Assembly (NCBI RefSeq): GCF_002741075.1
Contig: NZ_CP016634.1
Coordinates: 5,508,501 to 5,572,500, forward strand
DNA from: Pseudomonas putida
GTDB lineage: Bacteria > Pseudomonadota > Gammaproteobacteria > Pseudomonadales > Pseudomonadaceae
DNA length: 64,000 bases
Direction: 5' to 3'
The position numbers and the translations under genes were made by a program. A model generated the notes under the pieces. The model was not told the DNA's origin. It searched no databases and saw only the letters and a program-made list of their open reading frames with translations. Positions 27,578 through 36,065 of this stretch are shown piece by piece (the first letter of the stretch is position 1; every line of letters begins with the position of its first letter).

Positions 27578-27600
27578 GGGGTCGCATTGCGGCCCCTTCG
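27578..27600 (+). terminator. hairpin after dipeptidase gene
   Basis: Stem GGGGTCGC / GCGGCCCC (one T-G pair) with loop ATT, followed by TTCG. It lies seven bases after the dipeptidase stop and separates it from the srf cluster. Confidence 0.6.
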
Positions 27601-27719
27601 CCCCCTCTGAACACGACCCGAACCGGAAAGTGCCTACCGGCTGTGGCGCTTAAATATCAAAAAGCCATCCCACTGAATTGACGACGAAATCATTTTGCCA
27701 TTAGTGTTGCCGGGATTTT

Positions 27720-27741
27720 CGGTATCAAGACAGGGATACCG
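27720..27741. promoter_or_regulatory. inverted repeat in the srfA leader
   Basis: Perfect 7-bp inverted repeat CGGTATC / GATACCG with an 8-base spacer, 38 bases before srfA. The region just upstream (27650-27720) is A/T-rich and contains TTGACG, a plausible -35 box, but no clear -10. This is the only visible candidate for control of the long srf/tag-like operon: an operator or an mRNA hairpin. Confidence 0.35.
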
Positions 27742-27779
27742 CATGGATTCGGAACAGAGACTAGGTAGGGTCGTCAGGG

Positions 27780-29213
27780 ATGCGCGGAGTATTGCTACGC
27801 AGCGGTAAAAGTGAAGATTTCACCGCTTTGGGAGAGACCGGCCAACCGGTCTACCGTGCCGCGTTGCAGATCCGCGAAGCGATCCGCCGCAAGCACCCTT
27901 CCCACCCCGACCTGGTCGAACACCTGGCCATCCCGCAAACCGATGAGCTGGGCAGCACCATCGACTGGTACAGCGATCGCCCTGGGGATGTCATCCCATG
28001 GAGCAGCGCTACCGAGGAAGAACGCGCCCCGGCCCGCGCGCAATTGGAAATCCTCCAGGCCAGAATCAACGATCTGAGCAATGAGTTACTGGGTGTGGAC
28101 GCCCAGGGTCAACCGTTGTCCGGCGCCAAAGCCGGTGCCCAGGGCGATCGCACAGTGTTCGGCAAACTGCTGACGTGCGTGGTCCCCTTCCCTGACGAGA
28201 ACTTCGTGTACCTGGTCGATGGCCGCCCGGTCCTGACCTTCTGGGGCTTCATCCACGCTGGCGCCGAACGTGGCCGCCAGCCTCTGCACTGCCTCTACCC
28301 CCGCACACCCAAGGCTGCCGAACCGCTGGTGCCACCCCCGGCGATCGAGCCGCCCCCTTTGGCCCCGGCTGCGCCCGTACCGCCGCTGGCCGTACCACCG
28401 GCACGGCCATCCTGGTGGCGCCGCTGGTGGTGGCTGCCGTTGCTGTTGCTGTTGTTGCTCCTGCTGCTGTTCGGCCTGCGTAGCTGCGGCGTTCCAGCGC
28501 TGGGCATCCCACCCCTGAACGTCCCTGGGTTGCCACACCTGAACGCTGGCCAACCTCTCGACCCGGTGTACACGACCGCAGGCGCGAACGGGGGCATCGT
28601 GCCGTCGAGCGGCGTTGGTGCCGGCGGCGTACCGGGGGTGCCAGTCGCGCCGGGCAGCGCTGACGCAGGCCAAGCGCCAACGATCATGCCACCCGCCAGC
28701 AATGCCGGAACGCCTGCCACAGAAGCCCCTGCGCCCGCCGCCGAGGCTGGCCACGCGGCGCCCAGCGAGCCAGCTGCGAGCAACATCATGGCGCCCGCAC
28801 CGCCTGGGCTGCCCGAAGAAACACCGCCAGCCACTGCCCAACCGAACCTGCTGAGCATTCCGCCGGACGCTGGCAACGGCACCGCGGACTTCCTCAATGG
28901 CGACTGGGCCGGTGCCGGTATCCAGGAGGTGGGCACCGGCAAGCCGCTGCGCCTGAAGTACGACTTCCAGAACGGCAAGGGCCAGGCCACGGTCAGCCGC
29001 TCCGACGGCGTGCGCTGCGAGGCGCCTGTCGACGCCGCCATGAACGGCGGCCTGCTGTCGATCAACAGTTCAGGCCAGGCCACCTGTGCCGACGGCAGCA
29101 GCTATGACCTTCCCCAGGTGAACTGCAAGCCAGGCGCCCAGGGCGTCGCTGATTGCAGCGGCAACTATGGCTCGCAAGCCTTCCCGATGCTGATGAAACA
29201 AGCCGGCCAATAA
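27780..29213 (+). CDS. srfA: SrfA-like single-span membrane protein
   Basis: Protein (477 aa), first gene of the cluster. Residues 1-180 form a cytosolic domain starting with LLRSGKSEDFTALGETGQPV. A Pro-rich stretch follows, then one membrane segment of Leu repeats (about 216-233) preceded by basic and Trp residues. A Pro/Ala/Gly-rich periplasmic linker (about 240-370) leads to a small C-terminal domain with four Cys that may form disulfides. I assign SrfA from its place before srfB and srfC and the N-terminal pattern; this is less certain than for its neighbours. A TAGGTAGGG sequence serves as ribosome-binding site. It probably tethers the cytosolic SrfB/SrfC to the periplasm (inference). 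Confidence 0.65.
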   Translation: MRGVLLRSGKSEDFTALGETGQPVYRAALQIREAIRRKHPSHPDLVEHLAIPQTDELGSTIDWYSDRPGDVIPWSSATEEERAPARAQLEILQARINDLSNELLGVDAQGQPLSGAKAGAQGDRTVFGKLLTCVVPFPDENFVYLVDGRPVLTFWGFIHAGAERGRQPLHCLYPRTPKAAEPLVPPPAIEPPPLAPAAPVPPLAVPPARPSWWRRWWWLPLLLLLLLLLLFGLRSCGVPALGIPPLNVPGLPHLNAGQPLDPVYTTAGANGGIVPSSGVGAGGVPGVPVAPGSADAGQAPTIMPPASNAGTPATEAPAPAAEAGHAAPSEPAASNIMAPAPPGLPEETPPATAQPNLLSIPPDAGNGTADFLNGDWAGAGIQEVGTGKPLRLKYDFQNGKGQATVSRSDGVRCEAPVDAAMNGGLLSINSSGQATCADGSSYDLPQVNCKPGAQGVADCSGNYGSQAFPMLMKQAGQ

Positions 29214-29230
29214 CACGGAAAACGCAGAAG

Positions 29231-32200
29231 ATGTTGCCCGAAATCACCCAGTTCGAAGAAACGGTCACGCTGGTCAGCGATACCGGCATTCAATTCATGG
29301 ATTTCGCCCTGCGTCTCGGCCCCGATGGCGAGCAAGCCGGCAAGTTCGTGCAACTGAACAACGGCATGGTTCCCACCCGGCTGCTGTGGTCCAAGGAGTA
29401 CAAGGACTTCTACGAGCCCGAGCCGGACAAAGTGGTGCAGGTGGAGTTCGACACCACCGAGGACAACCACTTCCGCGTGCCCATGGAAGAAAGCCTGAAG
29501 CTGTTCAATGGCACCTGGCTGCCGATCCCGTTCCTGCGTTTCATGCCGCCCTATCGCTTCGACGAAGGCCCCAACAACTGGGCGCGCATGCGCCTGGTCA
29601 AACTGGCCGAGCCCGACGTCGACGGCAACACCCATCGCCTGACCCTGGCCTTCGACAGCCGCATCATGCCGACCATCAACGGCGCGGCCTACCTGGCACC
29701 CAACGAAGAAGACGTGCGCGCCGGCGTTGCCTTCAAATTGGCCTGCAGTGCCCGTGAATACGGCTGGTTCCTGACGCATGGCTGGATCCGCGAATGGCTC
29801 GCCGAACTCTATGGCGAGGCCCGCGCCGACTGGACTCGCGAGCGCCTGGACCGTGACCTGCAGGGCAACCGCCACCTGGCCCACTACCTGAACGTGCTGA
29901 GCCTGCTGCGCCGACCGACGCCTGCCGAACAGAGCACCGAAAAGCCCAAGGTCGAGATCCCGGAAATCAAGGTGATCGCCAACGAGACCCAAGGCGTGGT
30001 CAAGCCGATTCCGGTGGACCTGGTGTTGGATGTGGGCAATTCGCGCACCTGCGGCATCATCATCGAAGATCACGGCCAGTCCGGCTCTGGCATGAAGCAC
30101 AACTACGTGCTCGAACTGCGCGACCTGAGCGAGCCGGAGAAGGTCTACAACCAGGCCTTCGAGAGCCGTGTCGAGTTCACCCAGGCCTATTTCGGCAAGG
30201 ACCACTACTCGGTCAAGAGCGGCCGCCACAACGCCTTCCAGTGGGCCACCATCGCCCGGGTCGGTGGTGAAGCCGGCCGTCTGGCCAGCCGCCGTCGCGG
30301 CACGGAGGGCTCCACCGGCCTGTCCAGCCCCAAACGCTACCTGTGGGATGAGAAGGCCTACGGCCACGGCTGGCGCTTCAACACCTCCTACGTCAAGACC
30401 GACAAGGAGCCGCTGGCCACCGCCGCGCCCTTCGCCCACCTGATCAACGACCTGGGCCAGGCCCTGTACCTGCCGCCCAAGAACGACATGCCGGTGTTCA
30501 CGCCGCGTTATTCGCGCAGCAACCTGATGACCTTCATGCTCGCCGAAGTGGTCACCCAGGCCCTGTCGCAGATCAACAGCCCGGCCCAGCGCTCGCGCCA
30601 GGGTCACGCCCGCGTGCCGCGCCAGCTCAACAGCATCACGCTCACCGTGCCGCCAGGCATGCCGCAGGCCGAACGCAGCATCCTCAGCAACCGCCTGTAC
30701 GAGGCCGTGGGCCTGGTGTGGAAGAGCCTGGGATGGCATGCCGGCGAGAGCAACCCGTTCAAGGACAAGAGCGTGGTGCCGCGCACGCCATTGCCAAGCA
30801 TTCGCGTGGAGTGGGATGAAGCCAGCTGCGGTCAGCTGGTGTACCTGTACAACGAGGTCAGCGAGAACTTCGCCGGTCACCCGGAGGAGTTCTTCGCCAC
30901 CCTGGCCCGCCCGGACCGCCAGGAGACCGAGCAGATTACCCTGGCCACGATCGACATCGGCGGCGGCACCACGGACCTTGTGATCACCGACTATCGCCTG
31001 GACCGTGGCAACAACGGTGGCACCGGCGCCAACGTGCACATCATCCCTAGCCAGCGCTTTCGTGACGGTTTCAAGGTCGCCGGCGACGATATCCTGCTGG
31101 ACGTCATCCAGGAATTCATCCTGCCGTCGTTCCGCAAGGCCTTGCACAACGCCGGGGTACAAGCCCCTGACGAGCTGATGTCGCGCCTGTGCGGCAACGG
31201 CGATGCCACTGCCCAGGAGCGCATCCTGCGCCAGCAGCTGAACCTGCAGGTGTTCGTGCCCCTGGGCCTGGCACTGCTCAAGGCCTACGAACACTACGAC
31301 CCGGCGCAGCCGCAGGAGACGATCGAGCAGACCTGGCAACAGGTGCTGGGAACCGACGCGGTCAACGACAGCGTGGTGGAATTCGTCAATGCCGCGGTGC
31401 GCCGCGAAGTGGGTCGCGAAGGCACCCTCGACCTGCTGGGCACGCCCATCACCTTCGACCTGGAGCAGGTGCACGCGGCCTTCATCGGCGGCCAGATCAA
31501 CATCACCCGGGTCCTGGTCGAGCTGTGTGAAGTGGTTGCCCACTACCCGTGCGACATGCTGCTGCTCACTGGCCGACCGTCGCGCTTGCCAGGCATCCAG
31601 GCGTTCATCCGTCGGTGCCTGCCACTGCCACCGGGGCGCATCCTGCCGCTGCAGAACTACCGCACCGGCGGCTGGTACCCGTTCCACCGCAACGGCCTGA
31701 TCGACGACCCGAAGAGCACCGCCTCGGTGGGCGCGATGATCTGCCTGCTGTGCTCCAAGCACAGCGTGCCGAACTTCTACTTCCGCACCGCCGAGCTCAA
31801 GCCTTACTCGATCATCAAGCACTTCGGCCAGATCGATAACGCCAACACCATCAAGCACGGCGATGTGCTGTATCACGACCTCAAGTCGGCCAAGGGCCGC
31901 ATCGAGCTGCCCATCGTCGGCGAAGGCGAACAGCGCGGCACGCCCTGGCTGGAAATGCGCGGCGACATGCACTTGGGCTATCGCCAGCTGGCCGCCGAGC
32001 GCTGGTCCGCCTCGCCGCTCTACACCCTTCGCTTCACCCCGCGCGGCAGCGCTGCTTTCTCGCGCGCGCTGGGCAAGGGCGGCGAAGCCCCGGTGCTGCG
32101 CATCCGCCTGGCAGTCGAAGAGCCTTCGGACCTGCTGCTCGAACAGGGGCTGGTCAGCGACAAGCTGGTGATCTGCGACTTGCAATCGAACATCCAGGAT

Positions 32201-32311
32201 GCCGACTTCGATTACGACCGGGATCTGGAGCTCTCACTCAACACCATGCCAACCACGAGCTTGAGTGACAGCGACTATTGGCTCGACAGCGGGAATGTCA
32301 AAGGAAAATGA
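29231..32311 (+). CDS. srfB: SrfB-family actin/Hsp70-like ATPase
   Basis: Large cytosolic protein (1026 aa) of the SrfB family. The core has the actin/Hsp70/hexokinase ATPase signature: phosphate-1 loop LVLDVGNSRTCGI (about residue 265), phosphate-2 loop TIDIGGGTTDLVI (about 575) and an adenosine-type LLLTGRPSRLPG (about 780). The first 230 residues form an extra N-terminal domain. The family is known from the Salmonella srfABC genes, which are controlled by SsrB; the biochemical role is unsettled. The start codon follows srfA by 17 bases, and its stop overlaps the srfC start (ATGA). It probably cycles ATP to drive assembly or conformational change in the complex. Confidence 0.88.
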   Translation: MLPEITQFEETVTLVSDTGIQFMDFALRLGPDGEQAGKFVQLNNGMVPTRLLWSKEYKDFYEPEPDKVVQVEFDTTEDNHFRVPMEESLKLFNGTWLPIPFLRFMPPYRFDEGPNNWARMRLVKLAEPDVDGNTHRLTLAFDSRIMPTINGAAYLAPNEEDVRAGVAFKLACSAREYGWFLTHGWIREWLAELYGEARADWTRERLDRDLQGNRHLAHYLNVLSLLRRPTPAEQSTEKPKVEIPEIKVIANETQGVVKPIPVDLVLDVGNSRTCGIIIEDHGQSGSGMKHNYVLELRDLSEPEKVYNQAFESRVEFTQAYFGKDHYSVKSGRHNAFQWATIARVGGEAGRLASRRRGTEGSTGLSSPKRYLWDEKAYGHGWRFNTSYVKTDKEPLATAAPFAHLINDLGQALYLPPKNDMPVFTPRYSRSNLMTFMLAEVVTQALSQINSPAQRSRQGHARVPRQLNSITLTVPPGMPQAERSILSNRLYEAVGLVWKSLGWHAGESNPFKDKSVVPRTPLPSIRVEWDEASCGQLVYLYNEVSENFAGHPEEFFATLARPDRQETEQITLATIDIGGGTTDLVITDYRLDRGNNGGTGANVHIIPSQRFRDGFKVAGDDILLDVIQEFILPSFRKALHNAGVQAPDELMSRLCGNGDATAQERILRQQLNLQVFVPLGLALLKAYEHYDPAQPQETIEQTWQQVLGTDAVNDSVVEFVNAAVRREVGREGTLDLLGTPITFDLEQVHAAFIGGQINITRVLVELCEVVAHYPCDMLLLTGRPSRLPGIQAFIRRCLPLPPGRILPLQNYRTGGWYPFHRNGLIDDPKSTASVGAMICLLCSKHSVPNFYFRTAELKPYSIIKHFGQIDNANTIKHGDVLYHDLKSAKGRIELPIVGEGEQRGTPWLEMRGDMHLGYRQLAAERWSASPLYTLRFTPRGSAAFSRALGKGGEAPVLRIRLAVEEPSDLLLEQGLVSDKLVICDLQSNIQDADFDYDRDLELSLNTMPTTSLSDSDYWLDSGNVKGK

Positions 32312-35010
32312 GCGACCTTACGCCAAAGCAACAGCAGTTGATGAATGCCTGGGGCGCCATTCACAAGGGCGCCGGCGAGGCACTGGAATGGATCGAGCAG
32401 GTGCGCGGCAACGCCGCCAGCGTCGAGGCCGAGGCCGATGGCCTGAGCCTGCGCCTGCGCCGTGCGCGCAACCGAGCCAAGAGCCTGCAATACGCCGCGT
32501 CCACGCCCATGGGTGTCGGCTTCTTCGGTGGCTCCCAGGCGGGCAAGTCCTACCTGATCTCGTCCCTGGCCGCCGCCACCGATGGCAAACTGCTGAGCGA
32601 TTTCGGCCCGCACACCCTCGACTTCATCCGCCATGTGAACCCGCCAGGCCTGGGCAAGGAAGCCACGGGGGTGATCACCCGCTTCAGCCGCCGCGCCAAA
32701 CCCAGCCCAGACCCTAACTATCCGGTGGAGCTGAAGCTGTTCTGCGAAGTCGAGCTGGCGATGATGCTGAGCAACAGCTGGTTCGAGGACTTCGACCAGG
32801 AGCGGCTCAACAACGAGATCACCGACAAGACCATCGAGGCGGTGCTGCGTGAGTTCGAAGGCCAGACCGCCGATAACCGCCACGCTGGCGTCGATGGCGA
32901 CGATGTGGTCCGGCTCTGGGATTACCTGGCAAAGAACTACGAAAAATCCGTGCGCTGCCTGGAAGGCACCTACTGGCCACGCGCGATCGAGCTGGCACCG
33001 CACCTGTCGATCCCACAGCGCGCTCGCCTGTTCTCGATCCTCTGGGGCGGGCAGAAGCCGCTCACCGACCTGTACATCCTGCTCGCCGGCGCCCTGCAGA
33101 AACTCGGTTTCCCGGAAAAAGTCTTCGCCCCGCTGAGCGTCCTGGCGGAGGAAAAGGACGGTGACTACGTGCGCACCGTCAACCTCATGTCGGTGGACAT
33201 GCTCAAGCGCCTGGACACCCGCCTCGACCAGCCTGTGAGTGTGCTGCCGGAATGTGCCGGGACACTGCGCGGCGCGGTTGGCGTGACCATCGCCCAACTC
33301 ACCGCCCTGACCGTCGAAATGACCTTCCGCCTGGTCCATCAGCCCAGCAACGCGGTGCTTGAGCAGGTGGACTTGATCGACTTCCCCGGCTACCGGACCC
33401 GCTATCAACTGCTCGACATCAACGAGCTGGCGGGCGTGGAGCCTGCCGACGAGGTCAACCCGATCTGGAGCATGCTGCTGCGCGGCAAGGTCGCCTACCT
33501 GTTCGAGCGCTACAGCGAGGCTCAGGAAATGCACGGGCTGGTCCTGTGCACCAACGCCAACAAACAGGTCGATGTGGTCACCATCGCTCCGGTACTGACC
33601 CGCTGGATCCACAACACCCAGGGCGCGACCCCCGCAGCGCGGAAGAACCGCGCGCCAGGCCTGATCTGGGCCTTGACCATGATGGACATGTGGATCGACA
33701 GCACCCTCAGCCAGGATGACGGCGGCCTGGCCACCGTCTGCGAGAACATGTTCTTCCAGGCGATGCTGGAGCGCTTCGGCAACCTGGAATGGATGAAGGA
33801 GTGGTCCGGCAAGCCGTTCAACAACACCTATCTGGTACGCAAGCCACGCCTGGAGTCGTCCTTCCTCGTGCGTAACGACAGCAGCGAGGAACTGGAGCTG
33901 GCGCCCCGGCATGCCGATCACATGCGGCGTCTGCAGGGCAAGTTCGAACTCTGCCATACCGCCATCCGCCACCTGAGCGAACCCAAGGCGGCCTGGGAAG
34001 CGATGCTGGCATTCAACGACGGCGGCATCACCCGCTTCTGCGCCAGCCTGAAAGCCTTCGAGAACGTTGACTTCAAGCTCTCGCGCATCGAGGAACAGCT
34101 TCAGGAATGCCGCACCGACCTGCTCGAACATGGCCTCTACACCTGGCGCGAGGAAGACTTCGAGTCGCTGTTGGAGCGCAAGCGGGAAAAGGTCAAATAC
34201 CTGCTCAGAACCCTGGGCGCCGACCCTGACGTCATCAGCGAGCTGATCCACACCCTGCAACTGCCGACCGAGCAATTGCGCGAGCTGTACCTGGGCGGCG
34301 TCTATGAGATCGACGGCGACGACGATGCGACTGGCGACACCGAGTCGGCGTTCAAGGCGCCAGCCAACAAGGCCCCGGCGATCGACTTCGGCAACCTGTT
34401 CGACAACACCCCGACGCCGTCCGCGGCGTCTGCCGCCAAGCCCGTGGCCAAGCGCCTGACTTCCGAGCAGCGCTTCGCTCGGGCCGCGCTGAAAGCGTGG
34501 ATCAAGCACATGCGCGACCTCGGCACCCAGCCGCAGCGCCTGCTCAGCCTGCGTATGAGCCGTGAACTGATGGACGCCCTGACCGAGGAACTGGTCAGCG
34601 CGGTACGCCGCCCGGCCCTGCTCGAACAGCTGGACGAAGCAGTGACCCGGCGCATCCTCGGCGGCGCCCGTCGCGACCAGTTGGTGCAGCGCCAGGTCAT
34701 GGCGGTGCAACTGGTGATGCGTGACTTCCTGTCCTGGTTCGGCCTGCTGACCAAGCCGGTCGACGAGCGCCCGCCTCGCCTGGCGGGCAACAAGGGTCCA
34801 CTGTTCGACTTCTATCAAAAGGTCGCTGTCGGCGAGCTGCCGATCCTGCCGGAAAAGCCGTCGCACCAGGAGCAGCACTTCCAGGTGGACTGGCTATCGG
34901 GCCTGGCCTGGCTCACCCAGGAAAACGCCAAGAGCGGCGCCGATCCGGAAATTACCACCGAGCAACGGCGCCAGTTGGCCGTGCTGCTCAACACCTTCGA
35001 AGCGAGTTGA
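32308..35010 (+). CDS. srfC: SrfC-family dynamin-like GTPase
   Basis: Cytosolic protein (900 aa) of the SrfC virulence-factor family. A P-loop, FFGGSQAGKSYLISS, is at about residues 71-85. A switch-type DFPGYRTRY lies near residue 360, and TMMDMWID near 455 occupies the place of a G4 motif. The C-terminal half is helical, as in dynamin-like or YcjX-type proteins. An AAAGGAAA ribosome-binding site and the ATGA overlap with srfB set the start. It is expected to bind GTP and act next to a membrane together with SrfB; no membrane segment is seen. Confidence 0.85.
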   Translation: MSDLTPKQQQLMNAWGAIHKGAGEALEWIEQVRGNAASVEAEADGLSLRLRRARNRAKSLQYAASTPMGVGFFGGSQAGKSYLISSLAAATDGKLLSDFGPHTLDFIRHVNPPGLGKEATGVITRFSRRAKPSPDPNYPVELKLFCEVELAMMLSNSWFEDFDQERLNNEITDKTIEAVLREFEGQTADNRHAGVDGDDVVRLWDYLAKNYEKSVRCLEGTYWPRAIELAPHLSIPQRARLFSILWGGQKPLTDLYILLAGALQKLGFPEKVFAPLSVLAEEKDGDYVRTVNLMSVDMLKRLDTRLDQPVSVLPECAGTLRGAVGVTIAQLTALTVEMTFRLVHQPSNAVLEQVDLIDFPGYRTRYQLLDINELAGVEPADEVNPIWSMLLRGKVAYLFERYSEAQEMHGLVLCTNANKQVDVVTIAPVLTRWIHNTQGATPAARKNRAPGLIWALTMMDMWIDSTLSQDDGGLATVCENMFFQAMLERFGNLEWMKEWSGKPFNNTYLVRKPRLESSFLVRNDSSEELELAPRHADHMRRLQGKFELCHTAIRHLSEPKAAWEAMLAFNDGGITRFCASLKAFENVDFKLSRIEEQLQECRTDLLEHGLYTWREEDFESLLERKREKVKYLLRTLGADPDVISELIHTLQLPTEQLRELYLGGVYEIDGDDDATGDTESAFKAPANKAPAIDFGNLFDNTPTPSAASAAKPVAKRLTSEQRFARAALKAWIKHMRDLGTQPQRLLSLRMSRELMDALTEELVSAVRRPALLEQLDEAVTRRILGGARRDQLVQRQVMAVQLVMRDFLSWFGLLTKPVDERPPRLAGNKGPLFDFYQKVAVGELPILPEKPSHQEQHFQVDWLSGLAWLTQENAKSGADPEITTEQRRQLAVLLNTFEAS

Positions 35011-35015
35011 TTGCA

Positions 35016-36065
35016 ATGGGTATCAGAGTTGATGTGCTGCCGCTGGACGTGAACACGCCGGGCCATGGCATGCTGCGGATCGCCGGCTGGGAGGGCTCCA
35101 GCGAGGGCCTGCAATGCTCCCTGCAAAGCAACCAGACCCAGGACTTCCTGCATGAGGGCGGGCGTTGGAGCAATGTCGCCCACTGGTTCCGTCTGGAGGG
35201 CATGACAGCCGTCGAAGGCGGCAGCGCGATCGAGACCCGTATCGGCCCCAACCTGGTCAACCCGCTGCTGCAGGCCAGCGGCACGTCGGCGTTCCGCATC
35301 GAGGTGAGCAACCCCGCCACCGGTGAAAGCGCCATGCACATGGTCCGCCTGAGCCCGACGCTGGTCGCCTCGGCGGACCTCGGCCCAGCCATGCCCGCAG
35401 CGCCGGAGCCAGAGGCATCCATGCCCGTCGCGCCGCCCGCCCCTGAACCGGCCGTGGCGCCGGAACCCGAGCCCGTCGTCTCAGCCGACATTGAACCGCA
35501 GGCCCAGCCTGAGCCCGTCGCACCCGCGCCATCGGCTCCACCCGCGCCGGCCAGATCGGGAAACCGCTGGCTGCTGCCGCTGATCCTGTTGGTCCTGATC
35601 GCCGCGGCGGCTGCCGCAGCCTGGTGGTGGTTCACCCAGCGCCCGCAGCCGACCGCCGTCGAGCCGCCTGCGGCCGAGCAACCGGCGGCACCGGTTGCCG
35701 AACCGGCCATCGCCGCTGCCGCCCCGTGCACCCTGGAAAGCATGCAGGGCCAGGCCGAGCTGGCCTTCGTGCAGAGCTGCATCCAGCAAGCGCCGGACAG
35801 CGCCAAGCTGCTTGACGTGATCAACACCGCCAAGGCCAACAACCACTGCGGCGTGGCCCAGCGACTGTATGCCAATCGCGCCCAGGGCGGCGATGTGCAG
35901 ATCGCCATGGCCTATGCCCATGAGTACGACCCCAAGTACCACCAGGCCAGCGAGTGCTTCAAGGCACCGGACAACGCCACCGCCGCCTACTGGTACGAAA
36001 CCATCCTCGGCTTCGATGAGAACAACGCCGAAGCCAAGGCGCGCTTCGAGGAGCTCAAGCCATGA
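35016..36065 (+). CDS. single-span membrane protein with periplasmic Sel1/TPR-like domain
   Basis: Protein (349 aa) I do not recognise by name. Residues 1-115 form a compact, beta-rich cytosolic domain, and 125-182 a Pro/Glu/Ala linker. One membrane segment lies at about 185-206 (LLPLILLVLIAAAAAA), then a Pro-rich linker. The periplasmic C-terminal domain (about 235-349) contains four Cys and Sel1/TPR-like helices (VAQRLYANRAQGGDVQIAMA). The layout mirrors SrfA. The start ATG is six bases after the srfC stop, and its stop overlaps the next start (ATGA). It is likely a structural link across the inner membrane (inference). Confidence 0.7.
   Translation: MGIRVDVLPLDVNTPGHGMLRIAGWEGSSEGLQCSLQSNQTQDFLHEGGRWSNVAHWFRLEGMTAVEGGSAIETRIGPNLVNPLLQASGTSAFRIEVSNPATGESAMHMVRLSPTLVASADLGPAMPAAPEPEASMPVAPPAPEPAVAPEPEPVVSADIEPQAQPEPVAPAPSAPPAPARSGNRWLLPLILLVLIAAAAAAAWWWFTQRPQPTAVEPPAAEQPAAPVAEPAIAAAAPCTLESMQGQAELAFVQSCIQQAPDSAKLLDVINTAKANNHCGVAQRLYANRAQGGDVQIAMAYAHEYDPKYHQASECFKAPDNATAAYWYETILGFDENNAEAKARFEELKP

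Noticed and set aside
29165..32185. Very long antisense frame opposite srfB
   Set aside because: Long antisense frames are expected in GC-rich DNA with strong third-codon bias; the protein has no recognisable motif, whereas srfB has clear ATPase motifs.
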